Shown: in pieces, positions 6,560 to 11,870 of the stretch
Numbering within the stretch: the stretch's first letter is position 1
Layout of the letters: each line of letters starts with the position of its first letter
NCBI GenBank assembly: GCA_023393155.1
Contig: JAEWML010000108.1
Span: 1 to 11,870, forward strand
From: Bacillota bacterium
Lineage (GTDB): Bacteria > Bacillota > Clostridia > Oscillospirales > Oscillospiraceae
DNA length: 11,870 nt
Direction of reading: 5' to 3'
Made by a program: the position numbers and the translations under genes
The notes under the pieces: model-generated
What the model was told of the DNA's origin: nothing
The model's input: the letters and a program-made list of their open reading frames with translations, nothing else
Database searches by the model: none

Positions 6560-6623
6560 AGACAAAACAAACTGCCGGCGGCGGGGATGCGCCGGCGAAA
6601 ATCTGTCATCAGGAGGTGGGACC

Positions 6624-7010
6624 ATGGAGATTCATGAGTCGGCGGAGGACTATTTGGAGTCCATTTTGGTCGTGCAGGAGAGATTGGGGTCCGTGCGCTC
6701 TATTGACATTGTGAACGATTTGGGCTATTCCAAGCCCAGCGTCAGCATTGCTATGAAAAAGCTGCGGGAAAACGGCTACATCTCCATGGCGGAGGACGGA
6801 ACGATTACGTTGAGCGATACCGGCATGGAGGTTGCCTCTCGGGTCTACCGGCGGCACAGAACGCTGACGGAGCTGTTTACGTTCTTGGGCGTGCCCGCTG
6901 AGATTGCCGCGGAGGACGCCTGCCGGGTGGAGCACGATCTCCACGAGGAGACGTTTGCCCGGGTCAAGGAGTTTTTGGAAAAGGCCAAATCGGGCGAGGG
7001 TTCCCTTTAA
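6624..7010 (+). CDS. Short DtxR/MntR-family metal-dependent repressor
   Basis: A 128-residue metal-sensing DNA-binding protein with the winged helix (about 5-65) and dimerisation domain (about 70-125) but no SH3-like third domain, as in MntR. Against B. subtilis MntR the metal ligands are Asp9 and Glu12 (in EDYLE), His78, Glu103 and His104. Cys100 stands where MntR has Glu99; that position is a cysteine (Cys102) in DtxR and IdeR. The site thus mixes MntR and DtxR features, and the metal, Mn or Fe, is uncertain. AGGAGGTG lies 5 bases before the ATG. It is first in an operon with malic enzyme, 28 bases apart. It probably binds DNA when loaded with metal. Confidence 0.92.
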   Translation: MEIHESAEDYLESILVVQERLGSVRSIDIVNDLGYSKPSVSIAMKKLRENGYISMAEDGTITLSDTGMEVASRVYRRHRTLTELFTFLGVPAEIAAEDACRVEHDLHEETFARVKEFLEKAKSGEGSL

Positions 7011-7038
7011 GGCGCAGGGACCGGAGAAGGAGAGAGCA

Positions 7039-8214
7039 ATGGATTACGCAAAGGAATCCCTTCGGCTCCACGGGGAGTGGAAGGGAAAAATTGAGGTGGT
7101 GGCCGCCGTTCCGGTGGCCACGCGGGAGGACCTGTCGCTGGCCTATACCCCCGGCGTGGCCCAGCCCTGCCTGGAGATTCAGAAGGACCCGAACAAGAGC
7201 TATGAGCTGACCCGGCGGCATAATTTGTGCCTGGTGGTCACAGACGGAAGCGCCGTGCTGGGTCTGGGGGACATCGGCCCGGAGGCGGGCATGCCCGTGA
7301 TGGAGGGCAAGTGCGTGCTGTTCAAGGCCTTTGGCGGGGTGGACGCATTCCCTCTGTGCGTGAAAAGCCATGACGTGGACGAGTTTGTCAACACCGTGTA
7401 TCAGATTTCCGGCAGCTTCGGCGGCGTGAATCTGGAGGATATCGCCGCGCCCCGCTGCTTTGAAATCGAGCGGAAGCTGAAAGAAAAGTGCGACATCCCC
7501 ATCTTCCACGACGATCAGCACGGCACCGCCGTCATCACGCTGGCGGGGCTTCAAAACGCGCTGAAAGTAGTTGGAAAGCATCTGGCGGACGTGAAGATCG
7601 CGGTGAACGGCGCGGGCGCCGCCGCTGTGGCCGTGACAAAGCTGCTGCTTGCGGCGGGGGCGGGAGACATCGTCCTGTGCGACCGGACGGGAATTATTTA
7701 CAAGGGCCGGGAAACCGGCATGAACTGGATTAAAACGGAGCTGGCGGAGGTCACGAACCCCCGGAATCTCCGTGGCGGGCTGAAGGAGGCCATGGCGGGC
7801 GCGGATGTGTGCATCGGCGTGTCCGCTCCCGGCTCCGTGACGGCGGACATGGTGCGCTCTATGGCGGCCGGCGCGATTATTTTTGCCTGCGCCAATCCCA
7901 CGCCGGAGATTTTTCCCGACGAGGCCAAGACCGCCGGGGCGCGGGTGGTGGCCACGGGGCGCAGCGACTATCCCAACCAGATCAATAACGTTCTGGCCTT
8001 TCCCGGTATTTTCCGGGGAGCCTTTGACGTGCGTGCCAGTGACATTAACGAGGAAATGAAGATGGCCGCCGCGCAGGCGCTGGCGGGGCTGATTTCCGGG
8101 GACGAGCTGAACGAGGATTATATTATCCCCGCCGCCTTTGACCCCCGGGTGGGCCCTGCGGTTGCAAAGGCTGTGGCGGAGGCGGCACGGCGCACCGGCG
8201 TTGCCCGCATCTAA
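7039..8214 (+). CDS. NAD(P)-dependent malic enzyme
   Basis: A 391-residue cytoplasmic enzyme that oxidatively decarboxylates malate to pyruvate and CO2 using a divalent metal (Mn or Mg). Motifs: Tyr36 in YTPGVA and Lys91 in MEGK (catalytic pair), GGVNLEDI (129-136) and FHDDQHGTA (157-164) supplying metal-binding acids, GAGAAA (191-196) as Rossmann loop, NPTPE (286-290) and NQINN (313-317). Asp215 after the second strand suggests a preference for NAD, which is inference. The length matches short bacterial malic enzymes, with no phosphotransacetylase tail. The start ATG 7039 has AAGGAG about 6 bases upstream; the open frame extends upstream to 6904, but that overlaps the DtxR gene in another frame. 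It is probably co-transcribed with the DtxR gene. Confidence 0.95.
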   Translation: MDYAKESLRLHGEWKGKIEVVAAVPVATREDLSLAYTPGVAQPCLEIQKDPNKSYELTRRHNLCLVVTDGSAVLGLGDIGPEAGMPVMEGKCVLFKAFGGVDAFPLCVKSHDVDEFVNTVYQISGSFGGVNLEDIAAPRCFEIERKLKEKCDIPIFHDDQHGTAVITLAGLQNALKVVGKHLADVKIAVNGAGAAAVAVTKLLLAAGAGDIVLCDRTGIIYKGRETGMNWIKTELAEVTNPRNLRGGLKEAMAGADVCIGVSAPGSVTADMVRSMAAGAIIFACANPTPEIFPDEAKTAGARVVATGRSDYPNQINNVLAFPGIFRGAFDVRASDINEEMKMAAAQALAGLISGDELNEDYIIPAAFDPRVGPAVAKAVAEAARRTGVARI

Positions 8215-8378
8215 GGTGCATCCCCGACAGCCTTTTCCGGCGAAACGGCGGAGAGGCTGAGACGGCAATTTTCCCGGCGGCCCGATGCTGTCTCATCTGA
8301 ACCGGCGGTCCCGGCAGAGGGGCGTCCTCCAAACGTCGGAGAAGTACCCCAGCGCGCATTTTTTACAGGGCTTAACAG

Positions 8379-8419
8379 AAAAACAGGACAGAGGCTTCGG
8401 CCTCTGTCCTGTTCCTTTT
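8379..8419. terminator. Bidirectional terminator with UUCG tetraloop
   Basis: A perfect 14-bp stem (8382-8395 with 8400-8413) closes the extra-stable TTCG loop. On the minus strand a T5 run follows, serving the oxidoreductase gene that ends at 8512. On the plus strand CCTTTTA follows, giving a weaker end for the malic enzyme transcript. Between 8215 and 8381 I see no gene. Confidence 0.85.
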
Positions 8420-8511
8420 ATGTGGTCTGCGCATGAGGAGCTCCCGCAGGCGACTGCACAGGCACTTTCAAGGGAAGCCGAAAATAAAGACCGATTAACC
8501 CAATGCCGTCC

Positions 8512-9540
8512 TTACTTTCTTGCCTTGAAGCCCCGGACATACTGCTCCGGCCAGGGGTATTCCACGTTCAGGTCCCGGGCGGTGTGCAGAACCCAATAGG
8601 GGTCCCGCAAAAGCTCCCGGCCCAAAGCAATCAGGTCCGCCCGACCCTCGCCCAGAATCTGCTGGGCCTGATGGGCCTCGGTAATCAGGCCCACCGTAAT
8701 CACGGGCAGGCCGGAGGACTGCTTCAAAATATCCGCGGCTCTTACCTGATAGCCGGGATAGATTGCCGTCGGCGGCGTGGGCATCACGCCGCCGGAGCTT
8801 ACGTCCAGCACGTCGATATAGGACTTTGCCAGCGCCACGATTTTGGCCATTTCCTCCGGGTGGATGCCCTCCGGCTCATAATCCTCGGCGGAGACGCGCA
8901 GAAGCACGGGCTTTTCCGCGGGCCAGACCTCGTGCACCGCCTGCAGCACCTCCAGCAGGAAGCGGCAGCGGTTTTCCGTGGAGCCACCGTAGCCGTCCGT
9001 GCGGCGGTTGGTGAGAGGCGAGAGAAATTCGTTCAGCAGATACCCGTGGGCGGCGTGAATTTCCAGAGCGTCAAAGCCAATGGCCGCCGCCCGGGCCGCC
9101 GCGCTGCGAAACGCCTGAACCACGGTCCCAATGTCCTCCTCCGTCATCTCCTTGGGCATGGGGGACGTTTCCTCAAAGGGGATGGCGCTGGGGGCAAAAA
9201 TCGTCTGCTCCTTCGCCTCGCACTTGCGCCCCGCGTGGTTAAGCTGAATGGCCACCTTGGCCCCGTATTTCTGACAGGCGGCCACAATCGGCTTCATCGC
9301 TTCGGCCTGCCGGTCGTTCCAAAGGCCAAGGCACCGGTCGGAAATGCGGCCCGGGGGCAGCACGCCGGTGGCCTCCACGATAATCAGCCCCGCGCCGCCC
9401 ACGGCCCGGGAGGTATAGTGGGTGAAGTGGAAGTCCGTGGGTACGCCGTCGCCTTCGGTGCTGTACATACACATGGGGGGCATGACTATTCGGTTGCGCA
9501 GAGTCATGTTTTTTACAGTGAGCGTGTGAAACAGGTTCAT
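8512..9540 (-). CDS. namA: Old yellow enzyme family NADPH dehydrogenase, YqjM/NamA type
   Basis: This 342-residue FMN-containing TIM-barrel enzyme reduces activated C=C bonds of enones, nitro compounds and similar electrophiles with NADPH. It resembles B. subtilis YqjM along its length (338 residues). Visible residues are Cys24 and Tyr26 in MPPMCMY (flavin redox tuning and substrate binding), His162, His165 and Tyr167 in IHAAHGY, and GRELLRDP (307-314) at the flavin phosphate. Arg336 near the end sits where YqjM donates an arginine finger to its partner subunit. The start ATG 9540 has AAGGGAG about 9 bases upstream and aligns with the YqjM N-terminus; the frame extends to 9681 without a signal. 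Transcribed alone. Likely role: detoxification of electrophiles. Confidence 0.93.
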   Translation of the reverse strand: MNLFHTLTVKNMTLRNRIVMPPMCMYSTEGDGVPTDFHFTHYTSRAVGGAGLIIVEATGVLPPGRISDRCLGLWNDRQAEAMKPIVAACQKYGAKVAIQLNHAGRKCEAKEQTIFAPSAIPFEETSPMPKEMTEEDIGTVVQAFRSAAARAAAIGFDALEIHAAHGYLLNEFLSPLTNRRTDGYGGSTENRCRFLLEVLQAVHEVWPAEKPVLLRVSAEDYEPEGIHPEEMAKIVALAKSYIDVLDVSSGGVMPTPPTAIYPGYQVRAADILKQSSGLPVITVGLITEAHQAQQILGEGRADLIALGRELLRDPYWVLHTARDLNVEYPWPEQYVRGFKARK

Positions 9541-9584
9541 AGGTCGTTCTCCCTTCTGCCGCAAGGCTCCAAACATTGACTGAA

Positions 9585-9600
9585 ATGATATGGCTATCAT
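9585..9600 (-). promoter_or_regulatory. Palindrome over the -10 of the oxidoreductase promoter
   Basis: ATGATA-TGGC-TATCAT, perfect 6-bp arms, overlaps the -10 and start. This is a likely repressor site. No regulator gene adjoins, so the cognate protein is unknown. Confidence 0.5.
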
Positions 9601-9624
9601 AGCACGGACAGGCGATAGATGCAA
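9596..9624 (-). promoter_or_regulatory. Promoter of the oxidoreductase gene
   Basis: On the minus strand TTGCAT (9624-9619), 17 bases, TATGAT (9601-9596). The start is expected near 9589, about 49 bases before the ATG. Confidence 0.7.
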
Positions 9625-9717
9625 TGAGAAGGTGGGGGGAAGACCTGCCATTCCCCAGAAGAAGCGTGCCGGACTGTGCACGTCCGGCGGATAAGTTGCG
9701 GGGGAGAAATAAAACGT

Positions 9718-9753
9718 AAAAAGCGGTCATATCCGTAGGGGTATGGCCGCTTT
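9718..9753 (-). terminator. Terminator of the broken minus-strand genes
   Basis: A 15-bp stem with two G-T pairs (9720-9734 with 9739-9753) around loop GTAG, followed on the minus strand by T5. It lies about 100 bases beyond the SLH-like remnant and would have ended that operon. Confidence 0.75.
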
Positions 9754-9853
9754 AAAAAGCTGTGCATTTGAAATTGCTTTGTGCAGAATTCATCCGACAC
9801 TTAAACATCAGGACGCGTTTCCTCCTTCGCAGAATCGAAGGCGCCGCGTAAGC

Positions 9854-10296
9854 TTAGGTGTCGCCCGCGGCAGAAAGATTATCCTCCGCGCCGTCGACTG
9901 CCTTGATTCCGTACGCTTTCAGCAGCAGGGTGATAAACTGCCCGCATGTCAGCACCGCGCCGGGGGTGGTTGAGCACAAGGTATTCCGCCCGCAGCGCGG
10001 CAAATTTGTCCGTACTGACGGGAGCGGCTGAGTCGGCGGTTTCCGGCGTCAGTAGGGTGCTGGGATAGTAAGTCAAACCGGGGAGTAATATTATAGCGCG
10101 TTTATTCCAGTCTGTAATCTCGCTTAGGTCGTATCCAGTGCTTTGCTCCGCAAGCGTGACGGTGTTGGGAGTGCCTCTGAGCAGATCGGGAAGCCGGACC
10201 GGCTGCGTCAGGCCGACTAGCGTCAGCACCGCCGTGAGGAGGATGGCCGTCAAAGCATGCCGCAATTCTGCTCAATTTGTCTGTTTGCTTTTTCAT
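9854..10296 (-). pseudogene. Broken secreted protein with SLH-like domain
   Basis: Reading the minus strand from ATG 10296 gives MKKQTDKLSRIAA; the frame is then lost, and a hydrophobic run ALTAILLTAVLTLVGL continues in another frame. Together these make a typical signal peptide. A weakly SLH-like segment follows (DWNKRAI, then STDKFAALRAEYL). A second shift near 9962-9970 leads into TCGQFITLLLKAYGIKA and DNLSAAGDT, which strongly resembles an S-layer homology repeat of clostridial surface proteins. The frame ends at TAA 9856-9854, early for an SLH repeat. Each shift is repaired by removing one base (for example one C in the C-run opposite 9962-9966). Intact, it would have been a cell-wall-associated exported protein. 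No good ribosome binding site is visible. Confidence 0.55.
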
Positions 10297-10325
10297 ATCA
10301 TTACGTAAATCATCCGCAGGACTAT

Positions 10326-10887
10326 TTACTGAGAGAATGGTAGCGTGTTTTCAAAATCAATTTCGAAGGCGTCACGGTATGCCTTCAGCGTGTCTTGATA
10401 CAGAATTTTACCGACAATCGGTTTTATATGAGGGTTTTGACAAAATTGGTCTGCGCCACAATAGGTTTTCTTATGAAGCGAGACATCATTGGACGTACCT
10501 GCAATTTACATCCAAAAATTTTATACTTCTCAACTCAACGCTTTCAAAATAATATGGAGTTTGAGACAAGTTTCCTCTTACCAGAACATCATAGCTCATC
10601 TCAATTTCGATGGGGACAAGCCTTTGGGAATAAGCATCAACGACATCGATATTCAGCACTGAAATTCGGCTGTGCTTTTGAAATAGCTCCGGCGGAATAT
10701 AATCTGCGGAGGTATCGGACAAAGACACATTCAGCAGGACAAGCGTATCAGGAACTTTATTGTAGTTGAGAAAATCAAGCAGCTTTTTCTCAGACCCCTG
10801 TGTTAGCGTAAAATGCGAGTGACCCATGTAAAGGCCGGTTTCTCCATCAAAAACATCTAAAAAACTATCTGTTATTTTACTGTACAT
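10326..10887 (-). pseudogene. Frameshifted gene of unknown family
   Basis: From ATG 10887, with AAGGGGG about 7 bases upstream, a frame runs 133 codons to TGA 10486. Its composition is protein-like and AT-richer than the neighbours. From about 10507 another frame continues with equally protein-like sequence (LHKKTYCGADQF, KILYQDTLKAYRDAF) to TAA 10328-10326. Removing one A from the AAA opposite 10505-10507 joins the two into 186 residues and reads LDVIAGTSNDVSL at the joint. The product would be soluble and mixed alpha/beta, with no signal peptide or membrane segment. I do not recognise it. The gene ends 30 bases before the SLH-like remnant on the same strand, so they were probably one operon. 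It may be a real pseudogene or a sequencing error. AT-rich codon use suggests acquisition. Confidence 0.6.
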
Positions 10888-11253
10888 TGCATCGCCCCCT
10901 TAATATTAATATATATGCGACTGGGGCTCAAGAATAAAATATTCTTTTATTTTCAAGATGCCTGTATCAACGTGGCGGCGGTTTCCTGTGGCGCTCTGGG
11001 GTAGGGGCTTCTAATTGTACTCGGCAGGCCATCATCAGACGGGGTAAATCCGTTCCGGCTCAAAGATCGCCCAGCGGAGTACGGCAGGGGAGAGCCTGAA
11101 GATTTTATATGCAAGGTATAGACGAGCGGATGAAAAGCGTAAGGTCTCATGGGCCGTGGTATCAGACAGAGGACGCGAAAGCCGCCATTAAGAAGCTTGC
11201 TGCCGAAGATGGAGCAAAAAAATGTGCCGATACGTCAAATTTTATAACGAACC

Positions 11254-11319
11254 AACCTCCCGCTGCCTGCAAGGAGGGAAGTCAATTAAGTTTCCCTCCC
11301 AGAGGGAGGCGAGAGGGTT
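11254..11319 (+). repeat. REP-like dispersed hairpin element
   Basis: An inner perfect repeat, GGAGGGAA (11273-11280) and TTCCCTCC (11292-11299), lies inside imperfect outer arms that begin AACCTCCCGC and end GCGAGAGGGTT. The CTGCCTGCAAGGAGGGA and CCCAGAGGGAGGC wording is like small dispersed palindromic repeats I associate with Oscillospiraceae intergenic regions; this is recall, not a search. No second copy exists in this window. Confidence 0.5.
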
Positions 11320-11372
11320 CGACCGGCTCATGCTTCAACTGCGGGCCGGGGAGGGCAGACAGGATGGATAAT

Positions 11373-11398
11373 AAAAGCCGCCTCTTGAAAGAGGCGGC
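11373..11398 (-). terminator. Terminator of the small 70-residue gene
   Basis: GCCGCCTCT and AGAGGCGGC form a perfect 9-bp stem with a TGAA loop (11377-11398). On the minus strand it is followed by TTTTATT, and it lies 31 bases beyond the stop at 11430. Confidence 0.8.
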
Positions 11399-11429
11399 GT
11401 GAAATCTAATTCAGCACTTGATTGTTATG

Positions 11430-11642
11430 TTACCAAAAACAAGGAATTCTGACAATTCTGATTGCGGTGATTTGCGGAGGAATACTCCTGGTCATTATCC
11501 CGTTATAAAAAATGCTCACGCAATTGCCGACTCGAAAGCGGCACGCACACGGCGTATGGACAAGCACAGTCTGTGACATTGACTCGTCGAAGACAAGCAA
11601 ATCGCCAGGGCGAACTCTAACCACCATCGCCTGCAAAGTCAT
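11430..11642 (-). CDS. Small conserved-looking protein, possible OB-like beta barrel
   Basis: A 70-residue protein with regular beta-strand pattern: MTLQAMVVRV, GDLLVFDESMSQTVLVHT, a cysteine-containing turn (CACRF), then RVGNCVSIFYNG and the segment MTRSIPPQITAIRI. I associate the VGD-V-I-YNG-MT-SIPPQI-A pattern with small uncharacterised clostridial proteins, but I cannot name a family. No signal peptide or membrane segment. ATG 11642 is preferred: AGAGGTGG lies five bases upstream. A GTG at 11651 is also in frame but would overlap that site. It has its own terminator and a leader hairpin (11690-11707). The end is PCFW, with no sign of truncation. Function is unknown. Confidence 0.65.
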   Translation of the reverse strand: MTLQAMVVRVRPGDLLVFDESMSQTVLVHTPCACRFRVGNCVSIFYNGIMTRSIPPQITAIRIVRIPCFW

Positions 11643-11689
11643 AGATACCACCTCTTATTGCAGGATATGTCCAGGATGGGCAGAAGGTT

Positions 11690-11707
11690 CCGCTTAGGTT
11701 TAAGCGG
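11690..11707 (-). other. Leader hairpin of the small protein gene
   Basis: CCGCTTA-AACC-TAAGCGG on the minus strand, a perfect 7-bp stem about 48 bases before the start codon. There is no T-run, so it is not a terminator. It may be an operator or leader structure. I find no convincing promoter for this gene. Confidence 0.4.
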
Positions 11708-11738
11708 GAAAGGAGTGGTGGACACGGATTGATAGGAC

Positions 11739-11766
11739 AAAAAAGAAGCTCGCCCAAAGGCAAGCT
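11739..11766 (-). terminator. Terminator of the right-edge gene
   Basis: On the minus strand AGCTTGCC pairs with GGCGAGCT (one G-T pair) around TTTG, followed by TCTTTTTT. The stem begins inside the stop codon of the partial gene. Confidence 0.8.
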
Positions 11767-11870
11767 ACTTCTTATCGTCCGCGGGCTTATGGCGGTTGCC
11801 GGATTGTTTCTTATTGTTCCGGCCCTCCCCGTCAAGCGCACTCTCGGCAAAGGTGGGGCCACCCTTGGAT
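11765..11870 (-). CDS. C-terminal tail of a gene entering from the right
   Basis: The frame is open from the window edge to TAG 11767-11765 and gives 34 residues starting SKGGPTFAES and ending HKPADDKK. The tail is hydrophilic, rich in Lys, Asn, Gly and Asp, and probably disordered. Support comes from the terminator placed exactly at its stop; the other two frames either stop early or run through the terminator. The body of the protein is outside the window, so its function cannot be given. Confidence 0.55.
   Translation of the reverse strand, partial: SKGGPTFAESALDGEGRNNKKQSGNRHKPADDKK

Larger units (their letters stand above)
9541..9853. other. Intergenic stretch with hairpins
   Basis: Apart from the promoter and the terminator listed separately, this stretch holds two perfect inverted repeats with no T-run: GGGGAA with TTCCCC near 9636-9656, and GCCGGAC with GTCCGGC (9668-9674 and 9682-9688) around TGTGCAC. 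I see no supportable gene. Confidence 0.5.
10888..11429. other. Accessory stretch without a supportable gene
   Basis: AT-rich DNA at 10900-10965 includes a perfect repeat AAGAATA-AAA-TATTCTT near 10930-10947. The rest is GC-richer mosaic. A plus-strand frame from ATG 11109 gives MQGIDERMKSVRSHGPWYQ and a lysine/alanine-rich segment to about residue 48, then enters the hairpin repeat. It has no ribosome binding site and may be the tail of a lost gene. The minus strand across 10953-11150 is open too but has implausible composition. The repeat and terminator inside are listed separately. Confidence 0.45.

Noticed and set aside
5437..6609. 390-codon frame opposite cysK
   Set aside because: It is histidine-, glycine- and alanine-rich with no family motif. 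It is the shadow of GC-rich codon use in cysK, and it crosses the cysK terminator.
9743..9973. 76-codon plus-strand frame over the SLH-like remnant
   Set aside because: Starts inside a terminator hairpin, has no ribosome binding site, and lies opposite sequence with clear SLH-like coding.
10486..10520. Programmed ribosomal frameshift in the unknown gene
   Set aside because: The joint has no X-XXY-YYZ slippery heptamer, and no downstream pseudoknot is evident; a one-base insertion explains it more simply.
10888..11429. Group II intron, 6S RNA or CRISPR array
   Set aside because: I looked for a domain V hairpin, a 6S-like open-bubble fold and regularly spaced repeats and saw none.
11617..11862. 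81-codon minus-strand frame at the right edge
   Set aside because: It runs through a strong terminator and has proline/arginine-rich chance composition; the frame ending at 11765 fits the terminator better.

Overview
The window looks like chromosome from a GC-rich, low-oxygen Firmicute of the clostridial gut type (Oscillospiraceae-like; this is inference from style, not a search). Reasons: strong AGGAGG-type ribosome binding sites, consensus sigma-A promoters, several GC-rich intrinsic terminators, and a gene set common in such genomes (MarR plus paired ABC exporter, Rrf2 regulator, cysK, short DtxR, malic enzyme, YqjM-type old yellow enzyme, an SLH remnant).

Layout. (1) 285-4468, minus strand: a three-gene operon, MarR repressor then two half-size ABC exporter subunits. 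The genes overlap by 7 and 8 bases. A consensus promoter with two palindromes lies upstream and a terminator closes the operon at 285-321. The two subunits have complementary catalytic residues, so they should form one heterodimeric pump. (2) 4469-4746: no protein gene, but a strong plus-strand promoter followed by a hairpin, a CU-rich single-stranded stretch and two strong hairpins. This is a good candidate for an unannotated small RNA. (3) 4747-6437: an Rrf2 regulator with IscR-like cysteines, divergent from cysK. Both have consensus promoters and inverted repeats, and cysK has a leader of about 150 nt with a possible 35-codon upstream ORF and a nested stem. (4) 6501-8419, plus strand: a short DtxR/MntR-type metal regulator and a malic enzyme, apparently co-transcribed. 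(5) 8512-9624, minus strand: a NamA/YqjM-type flavin oxidoreductase with its own promoter and palindrome. (6) 9718-10887, minus strand: two adjacent broken genes, a secreted SLH-like protein and an AT-richer protein of unknown family. Each break can be repaired by removing one base, so they are either true decay or sequence errors. (7) 10888-11870: mostly non-coding accessory DNA with a dispersed-repeat-like hairpin element, one intact 70-residue small protein, and the lysine-rich C-terminal tail of a gene running off the right edge.

Working together: the left operon is a self-regulated export system. The middle links cysteine synthesis to a probable Fe-S-sensing repressor. The next operon joins metal sensing to a metal-dependent carbon enzyme. 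No dramatic new multi-gene system is evident. The most promising undescribed elements are the small RNA candidate at 4597-4732 and the cysK leader at 5328-5438.
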